Source: Scortum barcoo (lineage: Eukaryota; Chordata; Actinopteri; Centrarchiformes; Terapontidae). From it: a DNA stretch of 64,000 bases. Positions 35,001-47,892 of this stretch are shown in pieces; positions within the stretch are counted from its first letter, which is position 1, and the number at the start of each line of letters is the position of its first letter. The position numbers and the translations under genes are program-made. The stretch is taken from assembly GCA_023238725.1 (NCBI GenBank), contig CM041554.1, positions 20,322,050-20,386,049 of the forward strand. Direction: 5' to 3'. The notes beneath the pieces were generated by a model. It was not told where the DNA came from. It saw nothing but the letters and a program-made list of their open reading frames with translations, and made no database searches.

Positions 35001-37652
35001 TATACAAATAAGACTTGAAATCATCTGTAGTAGTGGAGTGGTATAGTCACATGTTAGCGTTTTTTAAGTCTTACCCTACACTAAGTTAATAGCCTTTTCC
35101 TCTCCATGGTTCTGATTGTCTTGAGTGAAACGTGTGGACATTGACTGCCAGGCACTCCACAGCTGTGTACAAGGTAGCCAATGTTCTCTGTCTGTTCCCA
35201 AAGTAGGCGATCTCTTAATTGTGTTGCTATCCTGGGCCGTGACTTAAAAATGAAAATCATGCTTGGCTCTGATCACATCTTTGCTGGAAAAAAAGAAGTG
35301 CTCGATCAGCTATATGGAGCGGCTTTTCTCAAGCACAGTGTGCAAATCTACACTTCTTGACATTTCAGAGACAGGCTTCTTCTTGTCCCCCTGCTAATGG
35401 CAGCATTTCATGAGACCACTACCTTTCCTCTTAAGGAAAGGCCACGCTTTTTTTCCACAATCCATCCACCAAGTGCCTACTCTGCCCAGGGAGTCTTTAA
35501 TTGTTGCTCTTTTGTAATTTTGCTTTTTAGTTTCCTCCTAAGTGAAGGACAACAAGACCGAAGCGTGTCTTCTCCTAACCCTCCTAACCCTCTGCTCTCT
35601 GTGTGCATCCATGTGGGCATGGCAACCAGGCAGAGCAGCAATAAAGGTGAGTGAAAAAGAAAAGAGTGAGTCATCCTCGTCCAAAACCCCATGGCAAATC
35701 AATTTAAAGACATAGCTTGCAGAAGAGTTTGTTGGTTTGTTTGTTCCACCACAGTAGTCAACAGGTTGGATCCCAACGCCAGTCAAAACACACACATTTA
35801 AGACTTTTTATAAGTAACAATGTATAACTGAATACAGTATTGAGACTTTACTGATAACTCAAAATTTTCCTATGTGTGAGTCACAAAATTGTGTAATTGA
35901 AACCTTCATGTCTGGTTTTAACCTCACGCTGGATACATACTTTATTTCATTAACCTCAAAACAAGTCACTGCTACACTCTTTGCACTGTGTCAGTAATAA
36001 TGAGTGCAGAAGAACAGAATAGCCAGAGGCTGGCTCCCATCATTAAACAGTTGTGTTTGAAACACTAGAGAGCAGACTGGGGTGTTCGGGAATAAAACAC
36101 CCACATTAAACTAACTTCCCTTTATGAGTCATATCTGTAGAGATGAAGGCATCTACGAGGATAACTTTCTTGCACTAAGGCTGACACTGTTTTTCTAGTT
36201 TTAATTCCTCGAACTTCTTGGCCCTGCTTGGTATTAAAGGAAATTTATGTTGAATAGGAATGTGAGCAATTTGAGGCTGCCTAGCTCGACAACTGCTGGA
36301 AGTGAGATAGCACGTGGCAAAAGAGCATCTCTCTAACGCAATTACCGGAGCACTCTCCAATTTTCAGAGCTTCACTCAGGCATGTGTTCATAGTTGGCTT
36401 CATTAAATCCAGCTTCCTAATGCAGCCTTGCTTTAAACTCAGAGGTGCACCTTAGGAGCTTAAAACATCTTGATTTTTGCATGCCTATGTACAGTACATG
36501 CTAACTATGTACAGTATGTAGACAAGCCCCTACACATGGCTTACATGCAGCTGTCACATGTGCACACCGTTTGATGATTCTGAGGTGTAAGTTACCTGAA
36601 AAGAGTTGTTGTAGTAGTTCACAGCTTGGTTTCAGATAGCAGGAACTCAGCAGACCAGCCAGACCTGTTCACACCTTTCTATTCCTGCCTGCCAGCTACT
36701 CACATAGTGTTCTAGGCCATAGAACTGGAGCAGAGCCTTCATAGACAGAGGTGGTGACTGATGGAGGTATTTTTGTCGATAAAACACTGACGTAAGACCG
36801 CTGAAGTCGGAGCATTTCTGTTGCAGAGGAGCATATGAAAGCGAATCATACTTGAGGTCGATACAGCGTGAGACAAAGAGTAAAAGGTTTTGCATCTCTT
36901 TCTAATTACTTTTATAACAACAGCACGTGGCATAATGGAGACTAAGCCTGTGACTGTCCACTGACGTCACTTTTCCACATCTGTGCCAAAGCTCTTCTTT
37001 TTGACATTTCTATTTACATTTCTTGACCTTTCCATTCTTGCTATTGTTGTCAGTTGATGAATAAGGGCCCCGAACTAGTGAACTGCCTTTAGAAATGTTC
37101 TCAAAAGCATAAAATACACTCCTGTTGATGAGGGTCTAGCTGTTTCACAACTGTTATAAATTGAAACCTGATATTCTGAATCTAATCCTTTTTTTCTCTA
37201 TTATATATTGTAGTATATTATCTTATAGAATTTTTATTGTTTTAAATGTTTAGGTTTAAGTTCAAAATCATGTTACACTTGACTGCACTGAAAGGTCATT
37301 GTATTTGCTCTATGGTGCAAAAATCACAAAGACACTGCAAAATGGTATTCGTGTAAACTCAGAGTACTGTAGATCTGCATTTTAAACTCAGTGATTATAA
37401 TTTCTTAAGTGCTACCATGTGACAAGGAGAGAAGTAGCCTACGGTAAAAATAGTCTGTCTGTCTGGGAGTAATTTTGGTCCAGTGCTGTCCTGGTCTGAA
37501 CTGCCAACTATCAGGAACACTCAGGGGTACAAGGTTTCATTTCATCGAAATGCATATGGTGTCTGCTAGTGACGAACTAAGCATCATGTGCCCAGGAACA
37601 GGGAGATAAGGCGCTATACACCAGTCAAATGCGTGCATGCAGAAACATTGGC
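32046..37652. other. Intergenic, no gene seen
   Basis: About 5.6 kb of AT-rich DNA. The longest frame (33768-34190, 140 codons) opens with GTG and has no motif. No RNA gene or clear repeat was recognised. Confidence 0.55.
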
Positions 37653-37696
37653 ATGCTTGGCTCCTGGTTGCCAATACCCAACCAGGAGCCAAGCAT
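37653..37696. repeat. Perfect 18-bp inverted repeat with 8-nt loop
   Basis: The arms are atgcttggctcctggttg (37653-37670) and its exact reverse complement at 37679-37696, with the loop ccaatacc. It lies in otherwise unique DNA. It could form a cruciform or an RNA hairpin, or mark the centre of a foldback element. Confidence 0.93.
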
Positions 37697-40471
37697 TTGA
37701 ATTAGCTGGCATACACACCTGCACATACACATACACACATGCACACACCTGTGTGTTTGTGAATTTATTAATGGACCTCAGCCAGTTTCTCATGCAGCAC
37801 TAGTCTTTAAACCGGCCTCGAATTTCAAAACTTCGCCTCTGCAACCCCATGTGAGCTCAAAAGTTGGATACACACTTTCTCCTTTGATGCACCATTTGAA
37901 ACCAACCATACACAGTGTGCGTGTGTGTCTGGTTTTAAGTCATATGGTATCAGGCAGGGTTACATAAGAGCTTGCACTAAATGTACACAAGTTTGTTTTT
38001 ATTCTTTGTTTTTATGAGAGAAGTGAATAGTTCCTTTATGCTGAATGCATACAGTTTCCTGTTTCTGTTACTGATTATTCCGATGATTCCACAAATCATC
38101 CAAACTCACTGTGGCAGCTATGCTCCAGAGGCATCAGTCGGCAGTAAACATCGCCACTGAAACACTGCCAGCATTTTTTTTCGTCATGCGGATGATACAG
38201 AAACACTTTTTCAACGCAAATAGGTTGGAACACGTGTGCATCAGCTGACCTTACAAAGTTTTAAGCACAAATCACTGTCCTCGTGAATACCTCAACACAA
38301 CAAGCTTCCTTTCATTTTAACCAGCCAGTTGACACATCATATTCACTCTGCCTGCAGGAAAAGAATGCACAGCAATTGACCCCCTGCATCTCTTCCCACC
38401 TCTCAGTCTCATACTATTTTTCTCATTCAACAGAGCTTCTTTCTCTCTCCAGCTAAAGGACTTTCTCACGCTAAAACGGACCCATCCACCTCCCACTCAG
38501 ACTCACTAGCCATGAATTCCCTGAACAAAGCTCATTTAGGACCCCTGTGAGCAGGGAGTTCATTAAAAGCTGCCCATCCATCTGCCGGTGTCTTTGTGTA
38601 TGCTCATCATGCTTCGAACCAGCTGCTTGGCACACTGTTGTCACCAAAAGTTCCAGGTCCAGGGTGCAATGGCAGAATGCGGTATAGCTCGCTTTTTGCT
38701 GTCTGTGGGTTTCTTTTATGTTCAGCCAATCTCTCCCTCTGGAAGGTAAAAGACCAGTGTGATTCAGGGCCATAGCTGTGTACCACACAAAACAAGTAGA
38801 GCAGAATCATTCACACTTAAATCAGACCCTAATCAGAGACAGACCTTGCACTTTTGCCATCATGTAGGTTGACTGTTGTGACCCCCATTCACCATTCACC
38901 GACTGTACATATGTAAGTAGGGGCCATATTTCTTTTCTTTCCTGTTCAAGGTTCAAGGTTTGTGTTCCGGTAACGATGGGCCACCATGGGAAACCAGCGT
39001 CACAGAGGGACCTGGCAAGGTATTCAGGGGCCAGTTGAGCACTTCCACTGACAGCCAGGGCTGTTGTGATAATTATATCTCCAGCGGGGACAATCTGGAA
39101 AGGTTATTTCCATCTGCTGAAAGGCTTGTGGGCGTGTTTCCTCTTGGTCCTTGTGGGAAAAAAAAAAGGTAGGGAGAGAGAGAGTGACATCGGGTGCCGT
39201 GCTGAAAGAAAGACTCCACCGCCAATGCTCCTGTGCTGTCAGATGTCATTAGTTTGAGCTTTTCAAGCTGTTGCAGGAGTTCTTTTAATTTACTGATTTA
39301 TTTTGAATTAACTGATGTGTCAATTATCCCTTAACCCGTACTAAACCCGTCCTTCAAACAGCAACACATATCATAGCTGAGCAACTGGAGCTACATTGTG
39401 TGATCTGTCAAAGTTTGGATTTCCTGAAGCACTATGGATGGGGCTGTAATAAGTCTTTAAGACTTTTTTTAAGTCAAAAACCTGAAAGCAAAATTGTAAG
39501 AATTGGACTAAACGTTGTCTAACTGCGAGCCACTGATACTGGCTAGCTAGGTTACATCACACACAGTAACCTTGTTTTACTTCCAAGGCATGGGGGACGC
39601 ATATAATTAGTGTAAACTTATCTGACGTCATGTTTGAACAATGTTAGCAGCCGAGATAACAGCACATAACTATATGTCTGCATCAGACTTTTTCAGTCGG
39701 ACACAGGTATTCAACTAACTCACTGAGTTCATTTTAATTAATGTATTTAATGAATCTGAAAAAAAATGAGAAGCCTGCTTTTGTCTGCCTCAGACAGGTC
39801 ATATCAATGACCTCAATGTTTAAAAAAATGTAAGGTATTTTTGACGGTCAAATAGAATCGGTGTGATATGTATCCGCCTCTGTATGCGACCCCGTAGCTC
39901 ATTCAGCACTTTGCAGTGTTTCTACATATCTCATGGGATGGCATATAAATCGCACTCCACTTTCAAACCTTAAAATAACTTTTAGTCATATTTGCGTAAA
40001 CATTCATTCACTATGTACTAGTACACTAGTATCTGTGACTAAATGGCATGAAATGACGCACCATTGGTGTGTTATTTATATGTCATTTGGTGAGACCAGG
40101 CTGGTTTTGAAAGCATCATATCATATTCTCTCATATTCTCATTTAATATAACCTACTGTCAGAGGCTAGGCTCAGTATTGTTTCTACCACAAGGTTTTCA
40201 CTCTTAAATGCAGGACAAAATAATTTTTGTTTGCTGTGAAAAAGTCTTGACATCCCATAAGGTAATTTAAGTTTGGTTTGTTGCTTAATAAGAAGAAACA
40301 AAAATAATTCAGTAAGAAATCATTATGTTTGCAGTCTAGACAGCATGCTGTGTAACTCCCCCACGTCTCTCTCTCCCAACAATGCCCAGCTGCACAGTAT
40401 GAAGGCAAGTTCAAAGTAGCAGCTTGTTATAAAGCTCAGATATGAGCAGTGCCTGAAACAGCAAACAAAAG
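37697..40471. other. Intergenic, no gene seen
   Basis: Unique-looking sequence with short CA-rich patches (37720-37750, 37917-37928). No supported feature. Confidence 0.55.
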
Positions 40472-40533
40472 TTCACTAATACAAAACCCTATACTTCCCT
40501 AACCTTTTAGTTAGGGATGTTTGTATTAGTGAA
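40472..40533. repeat. Hairpin: perfect 14-bp arms plus inner 7-bp arms
   Basis: The outer arms ttcactaatacaaa (40472-40485) and tttgtattagtgaa (40520-40533) are exact reverse complements. Inner arms ccctaac (40497-40503) and gttaggg (40510-40516) pair again around ctttta. This looks like a minimal foldback element. Confidence 0.9.
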
Positions 40534-42691
40534 TTTGAATTTGAAAGAAGTGATATGACCTTAATCTGAACTCCTAAACAGCAAAAAAAAACAAACAAAA
40601 AAAACACACAGGAGAAAAGAGTTTAACAACATAATATGGCTTCTCCTACTCAGTTGCTACATTAGTGCTCCACATTTACAGCAAGTCACTTTACAAATTG
40701 GCAGAAATGGAACCAACACAAGTCCATCAAGATTTTTGACACGAGAATCACCACTTTCTGACAAGTCTATTCACGTTTGCTGCTAAGCTACAAACTCTCT
40801 TTGCAGTACACACAACACATAATTCTGACTTTGGTCGTTGAGATGGCAGAGGTGAGGGGGGATGCTGTCAGGTGGAGTCCTTTCAAATGGACCGATCATG
40901 GGGGTAATCTCATCACCTTTAGAGAGATCTTTCAAATTAGTCATCAAAACACAAAAAAACACACACCATGGTTCTTATCAGTAAGATATTCTTCATTATT
41001 ACCTGGAGTGAAAATTCTAATTTAAAAAAGTAAATTGATGAAACACCTGCAATAACTATCTCTTATGGAAGACGGCTCGGGCACTATCTATCTTCACAGG
41101 TATTGACCAAGAGTTTCCTGCAGCACTGTCAATCACCATGCCGTGACATTTGCTGTGAAACAAGTGAAAAGGTTAACGACACATGAAACAAATTGTACAG
41201 TACTTGAGGAGGCGAGGTCATTTGACCAGTTGTTTCCCTGGTCCCCCAATACAATTAGTCTTTCTTCAGCTCAACCTTCAAGATAATAGGAGTGATTCAT
41301 GGGCAGCAAGAGATAATGAAATGAAATTCTTAGTTACAGTCAGGATAGGATGAAAGTCTGAAACTACCACAGAAGAAGAGAGGATCCCTGAGGCACTGTA
41401 ACAGCATTTGAATGATGATAAGTGAAATGCTTATCACATTGGCTTGACATCAGAAGATGTGTTGTTTGTTTTCTCCCATCCCAGATAAGGAGATGTTATC
41501 ATAGCCTTGAATCAATAATGTAGCGAGTTAAGACAATATTGATGGTTTAATTTTCATAGTTTCTTTCTATATCGTTTGAACATGCATCCTGTCAAGCGTG
41601 AAATTGTCTATACAATAGCTGCTCTTGTAATTCAGTATATCTGAAGCAGCATTGCAGATTGTGAATAACTGATTATCATTATACAATTTTGAGCTTTGCT
41701 ATCCACTGTACTGTGCTTTACGTTGGAAATGTGAAACACAGTATGTAACTATGACAACTGATTATGTGCATTATTGTCATTTTACGTTCGTATTATGTGA
41801 CCAAGCCTAGAGAGAGTAGAGTCTAATTTGCTGGTTTCCAAGATCCCAGCAGCTCTGTCTACATCAGTACATCATGTTCACGCATTTTGAATTGCTAATT
41901 TGTTATTTTAGTCCGGGCCGCTGCAGTCCTTGTGGCAGCACTAAAACCTCTCAAACTGAACTTAAGGAGTGAACACACTTTGGTTTGGATTAACCAATTC
42001 TAGCCTTTCGGCTTGGATGAATCAATGATTCAAGTAAAGAATAAATAAACTAAAGTGGTTAAAATGTTGAATCTTGCATACATTATTAATTATTATTATT
42101 AAGATTTAACACAGACTATCCTCTCAACATTATTGCATCGTATTGTCAATCTCGTGCACTTGTTATGTCGTGTCGTGCACAGAGATGTGTAATTCAGAGC
42201 GACTCATGTTGTGTTTCCCATTCACATTGTCTGACCAGACAGGAACTGTGACCTGGTTGTGGGGGTGTGAATGGTGAAGGCCAGAGAACAGAAGGAGAGG
42301 GTGGGTCAAGGAACAGACCGTAGCCCAACAGATATAAGGTTATGGAAAAACTGATGATAAAATGGTAGGGTCAACAATGGGGTGAACACCATTCACACAG
42401 TCCATAATAATACTTTTCACATGCAGTGCTGACCTGTTCAAGTTTGACCTCAGGATATGTATGCTTCAGAAGTTATCAGTGATATCTGAATTCCCAGTGT
42501 ATACTTGCAACATCACTGATCTGATCAATTGTCCATTTTGGTGGTGTTCACATTCTAACTTTAGTTGAAGTAATCCCACCACATGGGGTGAAAATGGTCT
42601 TGATGATGGTCAATTTTAATTGCAAGAAAATGTCTCAAAAGTGAATTATTTATTTATCATTCTGTTGGTCCATGCAATGAACATCTTATTA
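40534..42691. other. Intergenic, no gene seen
   Basis: No gene, RNA or clear repeat recognised. Scattered A-runs only. Confidence 0.55.
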
Positions 42692-43126
42692 TTAAACCCT
42701 CCTGTTATGTTGTGGGTTAAATTTACACATTTTAAATTTTAAAAATCTAAAAACAAAAAGTTAAAAGTATATTTTCGATATGAAACTTCAGCTTGTCTTA
42801 ATAAGTGTAATCAACATATAAAAAAAAACCTCCACATGGTCTTCATCCTCTAATATACGGCAGGCAAAACTATCTGCAGAAAACATAACACAACACAGAC
42901 AGTGCCCTGGGCCCACTAGGATGGCAGTGACTCGTGACAGACTTCAAGTCAGCTTTTGAGCTGACTTGAAGTCATTTCTGTTCATTTCTATTTAAACAGT
43001 GTTTAAATAATGTTTACTTTAAATACAAATCCTCATGACTCATTTGTCCATTTGTCAAAAATTTCTAAATGTAAAATAAAGGAACATCATTGCTGTTCCT
43101 GAGAAATGAACTAACAGGAGGGTTAA
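42692..43126. mobile_element. TTAA-flanked MITE-like element (piggyBac-type ends)
   Basis: The left end reads TTAA-aCCCTCCTGTTA and the right end TAACAGGAGGG-TTAA, so an 11-bp terminal inverted repeat CCCTCCTGTTA is flanked on both sides by TTAA. TTAA target duplication and CCC-starting termini are hallmarks of piggyBac elements. The 435-bp interior has no transposase frame. A perfect 15-bp hairpin lies inside at 42940-42973. Confidence 0.7.
42940..42973. repeat. Perfect 15-bp hairpin inside the MITE
   Basis: Arms gacttcaagtcagct (42940-42954) and agctgacttgaagtc (42959-42973), loop tttg. Confidence 0.93.
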
Positions 43127-46100
43127 TCTGTTCATCTGAACATCAAGTTCCTTTGGAAAGTTCACCATGAGAAGCTAACCTGTGCACATATTGGCAACCG
43201 TGACATGCATTCACCACTGACTGATGTTTGTGTACTTTATTTTGTTACAGATGTTACAGACAAAAATGTATGCCAAAGTGCAGCAGCAGATTAACAGTAG
43301 CACTGTACATTATCCAGGAAAGCATGAGCCAGCCTCGAAAACATTCGCTGTGAAATCATCGTTGTCTTTGACAAGTTGGAACTTAAGTCCAAAACTTAAA
43401 AAGCAATCATATAATTTACCGGTGTTTGCAGCATTCACCACTGACTGGTATACAAAACTAGGCAGCATAGTGAACTTTTCAGAAACCTGTGAACACACAC
43501 ACACGAACTAACCCATTCATTCATTCATATTTTTTTCTGCTCATAAAATACAGATTGAAATCATAGAATTATATTTGCAAAGTCAAGTATTTAAGTCTAA
43601 ATTTTAATTCATACAGTCTGCAAGCTCCACCTCCACAATACAAGCTAGTTTACATGCAAGTTAAATGCAGAAACTAAAATACTTAAGTAATTAGTGCAAG
43701 CTTTTCACAGCTTTAACATCTCATAGATTCCTATAAGCTACTGTCATTTTTTCCGCCACCATGCTTAGATGGTTTTATGAGAAATATGCACCTGAAGAAC
43801 CTGCTTCAGCTATTCATCATCTGAAAACTGCTGATAAGTTGTGCAACTGTCCCACTAACCCTAACCCTAACCCTACCCTAACCTTAGGTATGTAAGAGTA
43901 AAAGTAGAATGATGATGACAAACCACGTTAGGTTCTTTTGAAATGGGTTATATAGAACTACACTTTTCTGTCACTGATATATATATCACTGATATTTACA
44001 ATTCTCATAAAATTTGAATTTATTTGTGCTAACATATTATATATAAGATACATATATACATATACAATACATATAAAGTAAGTAACCTGTGTTGATACAA
44101 ACCTGTCTGGCTTTTAATGCTCATAAATCTGAAAGAACATTAGCTGATCAGCTTTCAGGGGTCATTTATGATTCAGATCAATGCTCTGACCAATCACTGA
44201 AAAGTCCAAACTCATGCAGGCACTGTCCATAACAAGGAAAGATTAGTTTTGTGGTTGGAGAGGGGAGGATGAAAGGCCACGTTATCTGATGCGTGGTTAG
44301 GATTTGTATTAAAGGTCTGTCTCACAGAGCCGTATTGATCAGCGTGGTGTAAAGAATGATAGTCTGGCTCTCAACTGGTAAAACCACACGGCTCCACTGT
44401 CGCTTGCAAGACCAAGCTGAACCAATCTCAGCCACGGCTGACCAAGGTCAGAGAGACCAAGCCCAGCACAGTTGTTTGCGATTAGATGGAGCTCAGTTTG
44501 TTTGGCCTTGTTCACAGTGACTGATGGACAGAGGGATTTCCCTGTGTGTAAATTTACTTTTTTCTCTGGGGTCAGCAGGATGAGCTAAGGTGAGCATTTC
44601 ATCTACAGACTCCCCTGAGACCATTTCTAGTTATTTAGAGAGGGCATGAGGAGAATCGGTTAGTTAATCAGCAGGTGCAACTTCCTTGTTCAGCGTAGTA
44701 TCATATTACTTTAGCAAAAAGAACACCAGATACTTCCTGAGCATGCAAATGTTTATTTTTTACAATGTTTGAGAATTCATGTTTCACCGTGCAGCCTAGT
44801 TGTATTCCGCTTGTGGTCTTGCAAAGAGGAAACTTTTCCATCCAGGGCCTCTATAATTATTAACTTTTAATTTGTTTTTTAATATGTACTCCTATTTCAT
44901 GTAATAGATTAAAACACTTCATATATATTGCTGTCATAACGACGTAGTACCTGAGTTAACAGTTATAATAATTGGGATGTTTCCCCTATATGTGTGATGG
45001 GCAATTGGTGAATAGTATACCAGGTTAAAATCATACATCACTTCAATTTCTGTCATAGTTTGTACTTACTGTAACAACCAACATGTGGTGAGTTGTAAGT
45101 TATCACCACTCGTGATAGTGCAGACAGTGGCCTTCTGTGTTTCAGGCCTCTTTTATTTAGACAGTGACATCTTTTACTCCTGTCTGAAGTACTTGGGGTG
45201 AGAGTGGGCAGGAGGTGAGATGGCTTGGGTATTGATATTTTGAGATATTGTTAAAAGATTAAGGCTGATAAAAACAACCATTTGTCAAAAAGTGTCTAAA
45301 GTTTCAATTTGGAAGTCGGTGTGGAAACTCAAGCCAAATAAAGGATCTGAAAAAAAGACTGCCCCTGTTAAAATCAGCATGCCAGGATCATAATATGACA
45401 TGTCATAGTATAAAGGCAATTTTGCTCACTTTAGGAAACTCTGTAAAGCACCTTATATTTCCCTTAGGATGAAATGTGCTGCATAAAGGTTTGCCCTGCT
45501 TGCTTGCGCACTGATAGGAGAGCAATTACTTGCTAAATGTGCAAAGAATCAGACTGACTGACTGGTTAATGCACTTCTCCACACCAGCCCTAACATTAGC
45601 ATGTAGACGTGATCCTTGGGGGAGGATTTACAACCGTGTGTGTGTCTTGGCAGGTGCATGCTCATGTGTGAATATTTCCGACTCCTAGGCACGTCAGAGT
45701 TGTATGTCACCATTCTGGTAAATGAGGTTTCCAATTACCCAGGCTGTTGGCTCGAGTCAAAGTTTAATGTGCGGCTGCTCTGGCTGTACCCTGTCTCTCT
45801 CCAAACAAGTTTTTTTTTTTCTTGTCTCTTGTTCTGTGTTCAACTATCTCTGTTTTTCAAATGCGAACACTCTTGCGTGCATAAACTATAGCTACACCCA
45901 AAGTGAAGAGTTTCCAGCATTCTCAGTTCTGCTTTTTTAATGCCAAGGAACTTTTGTCTGGCTGGGTAGCAGACCAGACAGTGAGGAGTGGCGCAGAATT
46001 GTGGGAAGCGATAGTTACAAGGAAATGAAAATCATACAAACAGGACACAAGCTGTATCATTGTACTGTATGTGATGTTCTGTCTTCGAAACAGGAAGGCA

Positions 46101-46599
46101 CCGTGTGGGCAACTGCGACAGGAGAAGAGTTGTTGGATGGTATTATTGTTGGTGTGATTATGAATATCCAAGAGTGCAAAGTTTATGATACATGCCGAAA
46201 AGTCATCTGAGACTGCGCTAAGTTATGAAATAACTGAGAAATATGACATCCACTCAGACACACATTTCCCCAGCTCTTTGTTCATTTGCGTGATTGTGGA
46301 ATTGTTCTTGTGAAATGTATATAGTTTCCTGATGAGTCTGACCTGTCCTGTCACAATAATCTAGTAAACCTCTGAAATACTGTGTCTGTTCATTGTTATG
46401 TTTTATTGGTGTGGAAATATTTTTTTTTGTTGGAAAATGCATTACTGAAGACACCAGAACTTAAAAAAAATGCCAGTGATATCATTATTTGTAATTTTTA
46501 GCCATGATAGCAGCGAGGCTCAGCCAGTATCAGCCAGTTGTTCAGTTAAGTTCACCTCCAGAAATAAATTTATCAACAGTCATGAAGATCGGAGTGGAA
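43127..46599. other. Intergenic, no gene seen
   Basis: AT-rich sequence with a short telomere-like tract at 43854-43886 and AT-dinucleotide patches at 43975-44070. No coding evidence. Confidence 0.55.
43854..43886. repeat. Interstitial telomere-like tract (CCCTAA)n
   Basis: Four to five copies of the vertebrate telomeric hexamer in CCCTAA orientation, one of them shortened (CCCTA). Confidence 0.85.
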
Positions 46600-46893
46600 A
46601 TTTGCCTGGGGCAGTAGTGCTACATACAGCATATTGAAGAGATTAACATGAAATTTCCCAAACACTTTATTCCCCTTAGGATAAAACTATGGTGACTATG
46701 GTGACTCCCCTGACTTTTCATGTTCCACCATCAGGGAAAATTGTCGGTTTTTACAGTACTTTGGATTATGACAGTTGCCACACAGCTGACATTCTCATTA
46801 GTCTGAGCTGTTTCATTTAGTGATAACTAGCAAATGTTAATATTATAGCTGCTAAAGATTAGCCCATTAATGATGTCATTGTGAGCATCTTAG
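46600..46893 (+). repeat. Old percomorph interspersed repeat, left half
   Basis: Contains attccccttaggataaaact, gactcccctgacttttcat, and attatagctgctaaagatta then tgtcattgtgagcatcttag. It belongs to the same family as the copies at 49560-49925 and 60985-61345. It is interrupted at 46893 by the TGTGGC...GCCACA element and resumes at 47893. Confidence 0.6.
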
Positions 46894-47892
46894 TGTGGCG
46901 GGATGGCGCGCGAGCGGCTTACAGTTGAAGGAAGAAATCTACGGTTTGTTGCGACAACGCCATCCAGGGGAATTTCACCCCCGGGAAACTTCTAACCCAA
47001 ACTTTTAATGGTTAGGCACACAGGTTCAGGTTCGTTTACACCACAGGGCAGAGACAGTTTTTCAGTTTACCAAAAAAACTATTTTATTTAACAGAGAAAT
47101 AATCAAAAGCATGTTTAAAATTATGTTTGGGCAAGATCAGGTAAAAATATAGGGCTGGGTCTGACCACCACAGTATTAACCAAAGAGGGGAGAAACTCAC
47201 AAACCAAACCACTCGTGCACTGTACACCACTCGTGAAGAAGACCACCACCAGGGGGTTGCTGCCTCGGGCCCACAGCACATGCACACAGAATAAATGTTA
47301 AAAATCAGGCCACAAACAAACAATCCAGCGCATAAAACAAAACGACAATAATAAAAACAGAACCTACTAAATATAACAAAACAAACAAAAACAACCAAAA
47401 TACCATAAACAGAGCAAAATAATAAATATACAAAAGGAAAAGAGACCTAACGAGCTAAAACCGGAGAGCTCCTCCGCAGAGCTTGAATGAGCCCCATGAA
47501 ATAGGGTCAAAACGTCTCAGAGGAGAGCCTGAACGACCCCATAACGCCAGAACCGGAGGGCTCGGTAGGGCCGCACAAGCCATGCCGAGCCAAAACAGGG
47601 GAGCTCCGCAGGACCGCACAAGACCCGCAGAGCCAAAATAGCAGAGCTGGCCTGGGATTAATAAACCCACAGGAGGGTTGGCAATTACCCAGAGCCGCGC
47701 TGCGGTGAGGAGGACAAAGAAAGAGTCCACATGTTGTGCGCATAAATTGCGCAACTGATACAGTGCATCTTACCTGTTTTAAGATGTTTCGTGACACAAA
47801 GGCCGCCATATCAATTAAGCCGGAAGGCCAGGCAAAGAGAGATCAAGGTGTGCTACACCTGAGTTTATATACACTTGCTACCTCCGGCCACA
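46894..47892 (-). mobile_element. 999-bp TG...CA element with TATA and poly(A) signals (solo LTR-like)
   Basis: It starts TGTGGC and ends GCCACA, a short inverted terminus of the TG...CA type used by LTRs. The flanks are ttag on the left and tcag on the right, which could be a 4-bp target duplication with one mismatch. The host repeat reads continuously if the element is removed. On the minus strand a TATATAAA box lies about 20 nt inside one end and AATAAA with a GT-rich follow-up lies about 200 nt from the other (about 47083-47088). A transcription unit is therefore contained in the element. No gag/pol coding is present. It is most simply a solo LTR in minus orientation, though the near-absence of U3 before the TATA box is odd. 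Confidence 0.6.

Noticed and set aside
47455..47809. Minus-strand frames of about 100 codons
   Set aside because: Beyond the first 12 codons they read through a splice donor into element sequence with no protein-like features. Only the short start is kept as a finding.
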